Assembly (NCBI RefSeq): GCF_002154725.1
Contig: NZ_MTAW01000180.1
Coordinates: forward strand, 1-64,000
Origin: Nostoc sp. 106C
GTDB lineage: Bacteria; Cyanobacteriota; Cyanobacteriia; Cyanobacteriales; Nostocaceae
Reading direction: 5' to 3'
DNA length: 64,000 nucleotides
Of this stretch, positions 18,472-27,411 are shown piece after piece (within the stretch, counting starts at the first letter, position 1; every line of letters starts with the position of its first letter). Made by a program: the position numbers and the translations under genes. The notes under the pieces were generated by a model. The model was not told the DNA's origin and searched no databases. It saw nothing but the letters and a program-made list of their open reading frames with translations.

Positions 18472-20819
18472 GATGAAATTAGCTCCTTACACAACCATTA
18501 GTAATAAATTCAACCAACATCTATTATGAAGATGTTTAAAAAGTCTCAGAACATATTTAACACACTTGTTTTATAAAAGAAGAGAGACTTCAATTTTGCC
18601 CCTTCTTACAAGAAAACAGTTAGGGAGATTACTCCTCGAGGACTTTGATGCTTACTGGCACACTTTCTCAATAATTATTTGAAAAATGTTATGCTCATAC
18701 CGATACTAGGATGCTTCTGATTTAATAGCAAAAGTTTGTCATTATTACTTCTGGTATTAAAAATCTTTAAAAAAATACATATTAATTTGCCATTACATCG
18801 CACATCCATATTTTATTATGCTAATTTTTGGCTCAAGGATTTTTTCATATCTTGACTTCAATGGGTAATTGGGCAATCTATCTATTAAGAAACTTTGACT
18901 ATAAGCGGTTTTGCATAAATAACCAGAGCTTGCTGGCAAAGCAAAATTTTAGTGTGGAGAAACTTAGAAATAATTCACATATTGGTTGCTAGTTCATGCA
19001 AAAATTTATCTTAAATCAACCAAATTGTCATTTAAGTAATTATACTTAAAAAAATCTTGAGTAAGCTATCTTTTTTAAAAGATAATTCTTTATAACATAC
19101 CCAATTTTGATAATAGCAGAAGTGTAGAGGCTTTTTCTTTACATAAGGTAAGAGATATATGCAAGCTCAAATCAAGCAAGATTCTGGAAATATTCCCTAG
19201 CTTAACCTTACTCTTATTATTGCTGAATAGAAGTTCAAGGAGTTTTGCAAAAAACACTTCTAAAGTTAATTTTCTTTAATTGTTCGGACTCTTCAATAAA
19301 AAGGTTGTTAACTTGAGAGCTTTGTTCCAGCCCTGATAGCTATTTTCACAACTGTTTTGTCTTTGATGAAGTTTTTATCCTTATAGAAAATAGAAACCAA
19401 GCTCCTTAACAAGCAATTTTATATTTATAGACTTACTAAAATTTTTTAGTCCACCCTAAATACAAATTCCAAATTGAGTCTATTCATCCAATGATTAGAT
19501 TAATGGTGTCAATAATTATACATAAAATATACTTGACAACTCTGTGTAGAGTAAAATTAAAAACATATAATTCTAAGTATTTTCTTGGCTTTAGGTTGAT
19601 CGGTTGGCACTCTGGTAGAGACTATCTTATGGTTTATGATTAAAACTTGCAATGACAGATTTAAGCAAATTCTCAAGCTTGAGACTAGGAATCTTCGTTA
19701 ATTGAGCGATTTTGGGTTGCGATCGCTATCAAATTTTGTCATCATTTTAGTGTAAAAACATACTTGTATAATTAATAATACTGAAAGTTTTTGTGATGTT
19801 TGTTTTGAGAATTATGTAAATGCTACCAAAAGTACCATAGTTTTTGCAACATAACCGATGAAACATTTTTTACGCATTATCACTTATATAAGTATATCTG
19901 AATACTATTATTGTACTTAGTTGCTTAAGAAGTTAAAATTTTGTCGTTCAATTAAGTAAAATTACTCGCCTCTTTTATCTAAATTTTGAGTAATTTAGTA
20001 TACAAAAGCAATGTAAGGGTTATTCTCTTTGAGATTCAGAACAATTATGTAGAAACAATATATTCTCCAAGCTTAAAAGATATATCGATATATAGTTATC
20101 CACTTATTTAAGAGGATACTAAACTATCTGAAACTATAACTGTTGATTAAAATAATCTGGAATTTACTAACCAACCCTTGAAGGTTAGCAGTAGCTCAAT
20201 AAAACGGCAAAGCTATCTAAAGCAAAGAACGACTTGGCTATAGAGATATAGACGTAAAATGGCTCTGTTTATGAGTCAATATCTTATAGTTTGAGTTTAA
20301 TTTGCCCAAAGAGCTTACATACTAATTTATGAAGTAAATCTTAAATTTGTCAGATGGGTTAATAGAGCGTAATGTACTAGTTAAAACAGCAGACTTGGGC
20401 TATGGAACGGGCAAAATTGTAAATAATTTATTTTGTTTTAGAGGTGTCTTACCCACTGGAGAAAAATTTTATTTTTAATTTATAAATGGTCTATAGGACA
20501 ACAGATTCACATCCATAGATATTCTTATGTAACAAGTTATTAAATTAACGGTGAGAAGAAAATAGAGTTATGTCAATATTTCCTAAGGAACATATATGAT
20601 CAAAAATTGCAAATAAACTTTTCCGGGTTTATGCTGAATATTGCCTAGATACTGATTACACCTAAAGATTGAAAATAGAATTCAGAATTAATTAAGTCAG
20701 AATCTCGGTTTAAATCTGCCCCATCTAGGCTTTTGAGTACTGACTTCTAATTTTCATACTCGGCAGTGTACGCAGTTCATAAAATATGTCTACTTAGATA
20801 ATTAGGGAAAAGTCAAGTA
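18472..20819. other. 2.3-kb AT-rich region without genes
   Basis: I find no gene of useful length on either strand in about 2350 bases. It separates the divergent multicopper oxidase gene from the start of the enlarged icfG cluster, so it must hold both promoters. One 13-codon frame starts at ATG 19159 after AAGGTAAGAGAT, but nothing else supports it. Bases 20195-20280 have the flavour of a decayed GEMM (cyclic-di-GMP) riboswitch, with CGGCAAAGC and AGAC blocks, but lack the full core. No tRNA or repeat array is visible. Confidence 0.5.
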
Positions 20820-21167
20820 ATGAAATACAAAAATGCGGTTTTAGATGATATAGAACTTCAAGAGGGTTTAAAACAAATCAATCCTAAATTTGGCGACTTT
20901 GTGACAAGGGTAGCAGGTGAAGCCTGGGGTTTGCCATTAATTGACCAAAAAACGAAGGCTCTGATTACTATCGCTATTGATGTTGTCAATCAGGATCAGG
21001 TTGGACCAGGTAATCCTTTTGGTGCTCATGTCAATATGGCGCTCAAGCAAGGTGCAACTCGTGAGGAGATTGAAGAACTGCTATTGTTTGTGTGTGTTTA
21101 TGCAGGCTTCAATAAGGTAGCTGGCTGTTTTGGCGTACTGAACGAAATACTGGATACACCGTCCTAA
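20820..21167 (+). CDS. Carboxymuconolactone decarboxylase (CMD) family protein
   Basis: A 115-residue all-helical CMD-family protein. The core signature is present: DQKTKALITIAID, then AHVNMALKQGATREEIEELL, then YAGFNK. It lacks the CxxC pair of AhpD-type peroxidases, so it resembles the decarboxylase branch, but the substrate is unknown. The same domain, about 85 percent identical by eye, forms the N-terminus of the large fusion protein at 23292. In Synechocystis PCC 6803 a CMD-family gene (slr1853, from memory) belongs to the icfG cluster, which supports treating this as the cluster's first gene. The ATG at 20820 is the natural start, following the weak SD-like GGGAAAAG. A 566-base gap separates it from the next gene. 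Confidence 0.85.
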   Translation: MKYKNAVLDDIELQEGLKQINPKFGDFVTRVAGEAWGLPLIDQKTKALITIAIDVVNQDQVGPGNPFGAHVNMALKQGATREEIEELLLFVCVYAGFNKVAGCFGVLNEILDTPS

Positions 21168-21733
21168 AAAAATATTTAGGATTTTACGAAATCAGTAAAT
21201 ACCAAGATGTAGTCCCAGAAAGTGCCTGAGAAATGGAGATATGCAGAGATTAAAGAGATATCATCTTTAGCTCGCCTAATAGATCATCTTATTTCCCGCA
21301 TTCATTACGGGAAAGACTACTGATCAAGGAAAAGCAAGCAGTGCAATTTCAGAAAGTGAGGAGTTAGGAAGTTGCGAGATAGCGCCTTCATAGGATACTC
21401 CAAATGCACTTAAAGGCTATTAAATTAAGGATCGAAGAAAATATTATTTTATTTTAAGATCCTGATGCGATCGCCACCAATTGCTCACTTCCCAAATGAG
21501 AAAGATCTCTTGATATTGATGATGGTGATAGCTGTCGTAGCCAGTTTGAGACACTTTCATCAGAGAATTTGAGGTTTTTGCGGACGAATTTTTTGTAACC
21601 TTCAACTAACGTAGAGATTACAATTCAAGACCTTGATTTTCCCTAAAGTTGAGCTTTTTTGTTACCCAGAGTGACATAAGTAGAGTGTGACATCAAGAGA
21701 GTTTAACCATAGTGTGGACAAAGGACAGCAAGC
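21168..21733. other. Gap between the CMD gene and the EthD-NTF2 gene
   Basis: No gene is visible in 566 bases. A small hairpin (21292-21298 with 21308-21314, TTTCCCG/CGGGAAA) lies about 125 bases after the CMD stop codon but has no T-tract. The duplicated pair of domains downstream has only a ten-residue linker at this junction, so this gap either arose by insertion or was lost when the other copy fused. Confidence 0.45.
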
Positions 21734-23290
21734 ATGGTTTCAACAATCAACAAGGCGACCAAAGTTGATTATTCAGCACGGGACGGCAAAGGAAAAGTAG
21801 CCTTCTACGTACTCCTATGGAAACGACAAGGCATCTCCTTAGAGATTTTCGATAACTATTGGAGAGACGTACATGGCCCAGTCTGCGCCAGACTACCAGG
21901 ACAGTATCAATACTGGCAGTTTCATGTAGCGCACAACGAAGGCGGGTTGTGGCCAGAAATCGCTGGGTTAGATTATAGATGGGATGCCGAAGATAACTTT
22001 GATGGGATTGCAGAGTTAACTTTTGAAAGTGAAAGCGATCGCAATACCTGGTTCAAAGCTTCAGCTATTTTGATGGATGACGAACATAATTTGTTCCGTA
22101 AAGCCATCGGTTACAACACTAACCCTGGCAATTCCATCACCTATGTAGACCGCATTCCCACTGGCGACCCCAACGGCGAAGTCGGAGCCATTAAATTTCA
22201 CGTCTTAGTGAAAAAAGCCAATGGCGTGAGTACACAAGCATTCCGTCGCTATCTCACTGAGACTTTTGCTCCCAAAGTCAGCAGTAGCGATGCGGTACTG
22301 AAGTTGCGCTTGCATCTATTTGAAGAAGTAGACAATTCTCGTCCCGATGCTGCTGGAGTCAGTCATTACGAACCAGAAGCCAAGCAATATCATGCAGCTT
22401 ATGAAATTGCTTTTGCCAATCATCTGGAAAGAGAAAAGTTTTTTGCCTCTAGCGAATACGCAGCCGCAACTCAAGATGCTGCCAAATATATTAAACAAAT
22501 TCAGCCTTTTCCCGAAAGAACGGCTTACACATTTGTATACAACTCTCAGATGACCTTAGCCGGTCAACGTAGTTCCTCGGTAGCAGAACTGATTACAGAA
22601 ATTGGCGCAGTAAATCAACTTAAGGAGGATATAGAATCTCTCATGCTCAATTACAATCTCTTCACCCCACAAACCAACGGTCATGCTTCTGCTCAAGCAA
22701 CCCAAAGCAAGCCCAAACCAGCAAAAAAGCGGACTAATTATTACGAAGGTTTGTCGGCTGACTATTCTCGTCCAGGACTTGTTAGCTCCTACGTGGCGAA
22801 GAAACTGATCGAGGATGCAGAAAGAATTGTGGCAATGAAAGAACCAAGGTTGCCAGAAATTGGTCCTAACTATACTCTCGAACAAATTGAAAGAGAAAAC
22901 AGAGACTGGTGGCCTACTCATTGTGAAGCATTGAGACAAGGACGAGGTGATATCCTAACCGGAGAATATCGCGACGACCTAGTTTATTTGTGCCAAGACG
23001 GTCCCTACCAAGGCTTAGAACAACAAAAAGAAAGAGAAAAACATTGGTGGGCATTGATTGCACAACCAGGCGTTACCATGTGCTGGCCAATTGTCATGTT
23101 TTATGGTGAGCATACTTACTTCGAGTGGAAGTGTGTGGACGACGAAACCAACGAAACTCTGGCCAAAGGTAACGTGACATGGGTGCGTCGCGGTCATCGC
23201 GGTGCTTGCTATCTGAAAACCGAGCAGCTGACTTTCTACCGTGATGTTTATGCTCCTAACGAACTAATTCAATTGATCACTACCGCGTGA
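21734..23290 (+). CDS. Tandem EthD domains fused to an NTF2/SnoaL-like domain
   Basis: A 518-residue protein. Residues about 24-130 and 150-275 are two ferredoxin-like dimeric alpha-beta domains of the EthD type (first signature LEIFDNYWRDVHGPVCARLP). A linker helix (VAELITEIGAVNQLKED) and a charged, flexible segment (about 310-340) follow. The last 150 residues form a cone-shaped NTF2/SnoaL-like domain (RENRDWWPTHCEALRQGRGD to YLKTEQLTFYRDV). Both folds usually act on small hydrophobic or polyketide-like molecules or degrade ring compounds; the actual reaction is unknown. The start ATG follows AAGGACAGCAAGC, a modest ribosome binding site. About 700 bases are almost identical to part of the next gene. 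Stop and next start are separated by one base, so translation is probably coupled. Confidence 0.75.
   Translation: MVSTINKATKVDYSARDGKGKVAFYVLLWKRQGISLEIFDNYWRDVHGPVCARLPGQYQYWQFHVAHNEGGLWPEIAGLDYRWDAEDNFDGIAELTFESESDRNTWFKASAILMDDEHNLFRKAIGYNTNPGNSITYVDRIPTGDPNGEVGAIKFHVLVKKANGVSTQAFRRYLTETFAPKVSSSDAVLKLRLHLFEEVDNSRPDAAGVSHYEPEAKQYHAAYEIAFANHLEREKFFASSEYAAATQDAAKYIKQIQPFPERTAYTFVYNSQMTLAGQRSSSVAELITEIGAVNQLKEDIESLMLNYNLFTPQTNGHASAQATQSKPKPAKKRTNYYEGLSADYSRPGLVSSYVAKKLIEDAERIVAMKEPRLPEIGPNYTLEQIERENRDWWPTHCEALRQGRGDILTGEYRDDLVYLCQDGPYQGLEQQKEREKHWWALIAQPGVTMCWPIVMFYGEHTYFEWKCVDDETNETLAKGNVTWVRRGHRGACYLKTEQLTFYRDVYAPNELIQLITTA
21866..22575 (+). repeat. Near-identical duplicated block, copy 1 (EthD region)
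   Basis: This block repeats at 23802-24511, offset by 1936 bases. By eye I count only about 15 differences in some 700 bases, including many unchanged third codon positions. The flanking coding sequence on both sides is clearly more diverged. This pattern points to recent gene conversion between the two EthD genes. Confidence 0.85.
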
Positions 23291-23291
23291 G

Positions 23292-26200
23292 ATGAAACTC
23301 GAGTTAGCAGTTAAAAATGCCGTCCTCGATGACCCAGAACTGCAAAAGAATTTAAAACAAATCAATCCCAAATTTGGTGATTTTGTAATTCGGGTAGCAG
23401 GTGAAGCTTGGGGTTTACCACTAATTGACCAAAAAACTAAGGCTCTGATTACCATCGCTATTGATGTTGTCAATCAGGATCACAGAGGTCCAGGTAACCC
23501 CTTCGCCGCCCATGTGAATATGGCTCTCAAACAGGGAGCCACCCGCGATGAAATTGAAGAACTGCTGCTGTTCTTATGCGTTTATGCGGGCTTTAATAAG
23601 GTCGCGCCTTGCTTCGCCGCCCTGAATCAGATTTTTGACAATGTCAATTACATACCAAGGACAGCAGCAATGGTTTCAGCGCTTGAAAAATCAAACCAAG
23701 CTGATTATTCAGTCAGGGATCGTAAAGGAAAAGTAGCTTTCTATGTACTCCTGTGGAAACGGGAGTCCATTTCCTTAGAGCTTTTTGATAATTACTGGAA
23801 AGACGTACATGGCCCAGTCTGCGCCAGACTACCAGGACAATATCAATACTGGCAGTTTCATGTAGCGCACAACGAAGGCGGGTTGTGGCCAGAAATCGCT
23901 GGGTTAGATTACAGATGGGATGCCGAAGATAACTTTGATGGGATTGCAGAGTTAACCTTTGAAAGTGAAAGCGATCGCAATACCTGGTTCAAAGCTTCAG
24001 CTATTTTGATGGATGACGAACATAATTTGTTCCGTAAAGCCATCGGTTACAACACTAACCCTGGCAATTCCATCACCTATGTAGACCACATCCCCACTGG
24101 CGACCCCAACGGCGAAGTCGGAGCCATTAAATTTCACGTCTTAGTGAAAAAAGCCAATGGCGCGAGTACACAAGCATTCCGTCGCTATCTCACTGAGACT
24201 TTTGCTCCCAAAGTTAGCAGTAGCGATGCGGTACTGAAGTTGCGCTTGCATCTATTTGAAGAAGTAGACAATTCTCGTCCCGATGCTGCTGGAGTCAGTC
24301 ATTACGAACCAGAAGCCAAGCAATATCATGCAGCTTATGAAATTGCTTTTGCCAATCATCTGGAAAGAGAAAAGTTTTTCGCCTCTAGCGAATACGCAGC
24401 CGCAACTCAAGATGCTGCCAAATATATTAAACAAATTCAACCTTTTCCCGAAAGAACGGCTTATACCTTTGTATACAACAGTCAGATAACCTTAGCTGGT
24501 CAACGCAGTTCCAAGGTAGCGTCGCTGATCCAAAGTGTAGGAGCCACTAATCAATTAAAAGAGGACATAGTATCTCTGATGAACGGACAGGTAGCGTCGC
24601 TTAACCAAAATCTAGGAGCCACGAATCAACAAAAAGAGGACGTAGTATCTCTTATGCCTAGCCAGGTCAATGGAAAGTCTAGCAGTTTAGGTCATTATCT
24701 CCAAGGTTTGCAACACGTTGGCATAACTGTCAACGATATGTCAAAAGCCTTAGAATTTTACGTTGACGTGTTAGGTGGAAAACCGGCAATAGGTGGGGAT
24801 GGATTTGTTGGTGAAGACTTGCACAATCTCCTTTTTCAAAAAGAAGAATTGGAAGCATGGAAACAAGGTCTTAATCCAAAAACAGTAGGTGTTCCTAATA
24901 TTAGAGATGGCTCTCAAGAAGCCTTGGATGTGAGATTCATTTCTTTTGGTAACACCTGTGTTGAACTCATCCATTTTAGAGATGCTAAGTTAAACTCTCA
25001 AGCACCAAACTGCATTGGCAAAATACCTTCCGGCATCGGTTATGTCAATGCGCCACATCTTTCTTTTTATGTAAAAGATGATGTGGATATCAATGACTTC
25101 GCCAAGATGTTAGAAGATGAATGTCAAAAGCGAGGACTTAATAATGTCGTTGCTAACCGAATTATTCATATTGATTCGGAAACTGCCAGAAAAAATGCTC
25201 CTCTTAAATATGCCAAAGTAGAGTTTGCTGGCGATTTTGATGGTTGGTCTTTATTTTATTGTAAAGGCCCAAATGGGGAACAGTTAGAATTCAACCAGGT
25301 TAGAAGAACGGCTAAAGAAATATTTAGCAAAGCTCAAAAAGAATATAACCAAGCTAACAGCACAAATTACTGGTTTTACAATAATACTGCACCCACAACT
25401 TCAGCCAGCAGTGTCAATACAAACCACCGCATATATGGAACATACAGTTCTACTATCAATGCTCCAGTAGAGAAAATTTGGCAAGTTTGGACAGATCAAG
25501 CTTTCACTGATAAATTTCCCATTTTAGAACGTTATAGCGATGGAGTTCTACGCGAAGTCAAAATGCCTGGCATGGAGATGAAGCAAAGAGTTGCCATCGA
25601 TCGCCAAGTGGGATCTCTAACGATCAATCTTGTAGATCACCCTCTATTTACAGGTCGGTTTATCAATTATCTGTATCCACCTCAAGAACCTGGTGCTTTG
25701 CCAATAGTAACTTTTACCATTGATTTGCAACCTATCAATGAAAGTGCACTACAGCACAAAGATGCACAAGGATTTATTGAGACGGCTAAACCAGAAAATA
25801 TCCGTCTGGCTGTCGAGCAACTAAAGCAAAGTGTAGAAAATACAACAACCAAGGAGGACAAAACTATGACTCAGTCACTCACACGTCCTGGAACCAAGTC
25901 TGAAATTGTCAAACGTATGTTTGAAGCAGGCGAATCGATGAATGTAGAAAACTTTATCAAGTTCTACACCGAAGATGCTCACTATCAATTTAGTAACTTT
26001 CCAGTTGCTTATGGTCCGCAAGGAATTAGAGAAAGTTCAACTGACTTTCTAAATACAGTTGCTCAGTGTTACCACCACATCAAAAATATGTGGGAACAGG
26101 GAGACACAGTTATCTGTGAAATGGAAGTTACCTACATCCGTCATGATGGTAAAGTTTTCCGACTGCCTTGTTGTGACACTATCATCTTCAAGGGTGATAA

Positions 26201-26660
26201 AGTTCAAGAACTGAGAATTTACATGGACATTAGTCCAGTATTCCAAACCGAAAAAGTGCAACCCCAAGCTGCTGCTGCACCTGCTTCTAATGGTTCTCTG
26301 CTAACAATTATTGGCAAAATGTATGAAGCATTGCACGCTGAAGATTGGGATAAATTCATGAGCTTCTTCACACCTAACTTACTCTACAAAGTTGGTGCTA
26401 ACGACCCTGTAGTAGGGCCTGAAGCTTGTCGAGACTTTTTAATTAATATCTACAAAGTTCTGAAACTGACAACCCATAATGCTAGAGGAACATGGGAAAT
26501 TGGTAATACCGTAATTCTGGAAATGGATGCGAATTATGTCAACAAAGTTGACAAGCGCTTTATTCAAGTTCCTTGTACAGATATCTATCGCTTTGATGGC
26601 GATCGCATCTACGAATGGCGCGTATATCCCGATCCTTCTCAACTAAATCTCAAGTTTTAA
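23292..26660 (+). CDS. Five-fold fusion: CMD-EthD-VOC-SRPBCC-SnoaL(x2)
   Basis: A single 1122-codon frame joins domains usually found in separate proteins. CMD domain (1-116); linker with internal Met127; two EthD domains (about 140-400); two tandem 25-residue helical repeats (409-458); a glyoxalase/VOC domain (about 470-670) with plausible metal ligands His (LQHVGIT), Glu (CVELIHF), His (APHLSFYV) and Glu (EQLEFNQ); a short SRPBCC/START-like domain (about 710-815); then from Met859 two SnoaL-like domains (about 865-985 and 1000-1122). Two internal Shine-Dalgarno-plus-ATG sites sit exactly at domain borders, so separate shorter products are possible. Parts resemble ring-modifying enzymes; the joint function is unknown. 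It belongs to the region just upstream of the icfG core. Confidence 0.8.
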   Translation: MKLELAVKNAVLDDPELQKNLKQINPKFGDFVIRVAGEAWGLPLIDQKTKALITIAIDVVNQDHRGPGNPFAAHVNMALKQGATRDEIEELLLFLCVYAGFNKVAPCFAALNQIFDNVNYIPRTAAMVSALEKSNQADYSVRDRKGKVAFYVLLWKRESISLELFDNYWKDVHGPVCARLPGQYQYWQFHVAHNEGGLWPEIAGLDYRWDAEDNFDGIAELTFESESDRNTWFKASAILMDDEHNLFRKAIGYNTNPGNSITYVDHIPTGDPNGEVGAIKFHVLVKKANGASTQAFRRYLTETFAPKVSSSDAVLKLRLHLFEEVDNSRPDAAGVSHYEPEAKQYHAAYEIAFANHLEREKFFASSEYAAATQDAAKYIKQIQPFPERTAYTFVYNSQITLAGQRSSKVASLIQSVGATNQLKEDIVSLMNGQVASLNQNLGATNQQKEDVVSLMPSQVNGKSSSLGHYLQGLQHVGITVNDMSKALEFYVDVLGGKPAIGGDGFVGEDLHNLLFQKEELEAWKQGLNPKTVGVPNIRDGSQEALDVRFISFGNTCVELIHFRDAKLNSQAPNCIGKIPSGIGYVNAPHLSFYVKDDVDINDFAKMLEDECQKRGLNNVVANRIIHIDSETARKNAPLKYAKVEFAGDFDGWSLFYCKGPNGEQLEFNQVRRTAKEIFSKAQKEYNQANSTNYWFYNNTAPTTSASSVNTNHRIYGTYSSTINAPVEKIWQVWTDQAFTDKFPILERYSDGVLREVKMPGMEMKQRVAIDRQVGSLTINLVDHPLFTGRFINYLYPPQEPGALPIVTFTIDLQPINESALQHKDAQGFIETAKPENIRLAVEQLKQSVENTTTKEDKTMTQSLTRPGTKSEIVKRMFEAGESMNVENFIKFYTEDAHYQFSNFPVAYGPQGIRESSTDFLNTVAQCYHHIKNMWEQGDTVICEMEVTYIRHDGKVFRLPCCDTIIFKGDKVQELRIYMDISPVFQTEKVQPQAAAAPASNGSLLTIIGKMYEALHAEDWDKFMSFFTPNLLYKVGANDPVVGPEACRDFLINIYKVLKLTTHNARGTWEIGNTVILEMDANYVNKVDKRFIQVPCTDIYRFDGDRIYEWRVYPDPSQLNLKF
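23657..23672 (+). promoter_or_regulatory. Internal ribosome binding site and ATG (Met127)
   Basis: Inside the fusion frame, AAGGA at 23657-23661 precedes ATG 23670-23672 by eight bases. The sequence around it (GGACAGCAGCAATGGTTTCA) mirrors the true start of the EthD gene at 21734 (GGACAGCAAGCATGGTTTCA). It is the preserved start of a once separate gene and may still initiate translation. Confidence 0.65.
23802..24511 (+). repeat. Near-identical duplicated block, copy 2 (EthD region)
   Basis: This is the partner of the block at 21866-22575, at about 98 percent identity by eye. It lies in the EthD part of the fusion gene, while the CMD, linker and downstream parts are more diverged from their counterparts. 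Confidence 0.85.
24516..24665 (+). repeat. 75-bp in-frame tandem repeat in the fusion gene
   Basis: Bases 24516-24590 and 24591-24665 are two tandem copies, each encoding a 25-residue helix of the pattern VASLxQxxGATNQxKEDxVS. The neighbouring EthD-NTF2 gene has a single related copy (VAELITEIGAVNQLKED). It works as a linker or oligomerisation helix between the EthD and VOC parts. Confidence 0.8.
25851..25868 (+). promoter_or_regulatory. Strong internal ribosome binding site and ATG (Met859)
   Basis: AAGGAGGA at 25851-25858 is a near-perfect Shine-Dalgarno sequence, seven bases before ATG 25866-25868, in frame with the fusion gene and exactly where the SnoaL-like pair begins. A separate 264-residue protein (25866-26660) could be made from it. 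Whether it is used in vivo is unknown. Confidence 0.75.
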
Positions 26661-26791
26661 AACTATCTAAATCTAGAAAAGTTCTAGATAAATAGTTCAG
26701 CAGAGGTAAGTTGAAACTCAGCAATTAATTAACAAAACCTGCCTCTGCTTTTACCCAAAAGTAAAACCAGCAAATAACCGTTAGCTCATCA

Positions 26792-27115
26792 ATGACAGTC
26801 ACTCTCGATCAGAAAAAAAATGTAACTACAGTGATGGTTGTATTTTCAGTAGAACCATCGCAACAGCAGGAACTACTTGACCATATCATGACGTATGGTG
26901 GTTCACAGGTGAAGTACCAGCCTGGTTTTATCTCATCTACCTTACACCGGAGCATAGATGGCAAGAGAATTGTTAACTATACACAGTGGCAATCCCGTGA
27001 AGACTACGAAACTTTTGTCAAAAGTTCTATGTCAGAAAGACCTCAGATATTCCAAAATTTCCCTCCAGATACTCACATCTATGAAATTGTGGAGCAAACT
27101 GTACAAGAGGGCTGA
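26792..27115 (+). CDS. Antibiotic biosynthesis monooxygenase (ABM) family protein
   Basis: A 107-residue ferredoxin-like protein of the ABM family: TTVMVVFSVEPSQQQELLDH, then the central INYTQW-type motif (here IVNYTQWQSREDYETFV) and a C-terminal strand HIYEIVEQ. ABM proteins are cofactor-free oxygenases acting on polyketide quinols, or detoxifying and signalling relatives of them. It follows the fusion gene by 131 bases on the same strand and, with EthD, SnoaL and VOC domains upstream, reinforces the idea of a small-molecule oxidation or detoxification set. No dedicated promoter is obvious. The ATG at 26792 is the first in frame. Confidence 0.8.
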   Translation: MTVTLDQKKNVTTVMVVFSVEPSQQQELLDHIMTYGGSQVKYQPGFISSTLHRSIDGKRIVNYTQWQSREDYETFVKSSMSERPQIFQNFPPDTHIYEIVEQTVQEG

Positions 27116-27411
27116 AGCAGTGTGTTCACCAGTAAAATTCCTGTTTTCTTACTCGACATAGCTTAACAAAAAAATCTTTTTGGTAATAGTTAGCTTTGAG
27201 AATTGGTCGTGTGTTTGCAATTACCTTAACTAGTTAGAAACAAGGTATTTGTATATTATGAAAAAAACTAAATCGTCAAAATTTTGGCTAGAGATAAGGT
27301 GAACTTAGGCAAGCTTTCCTAGCTTCAGCCTCAGCCAACGTTGATTGGACTTCAAAAGAGCAGTTTGGTAGATTCTATTACTTCCAAGAATAAGTAAGGG
27401 TTTAAGACAAC

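Noticed and set aside
19159-19200. 13-codon ORF after a fair ribosome site, possible leader peptide
   Set aside because: It is far from any gene it could attenuate and no terminator structure follows it.
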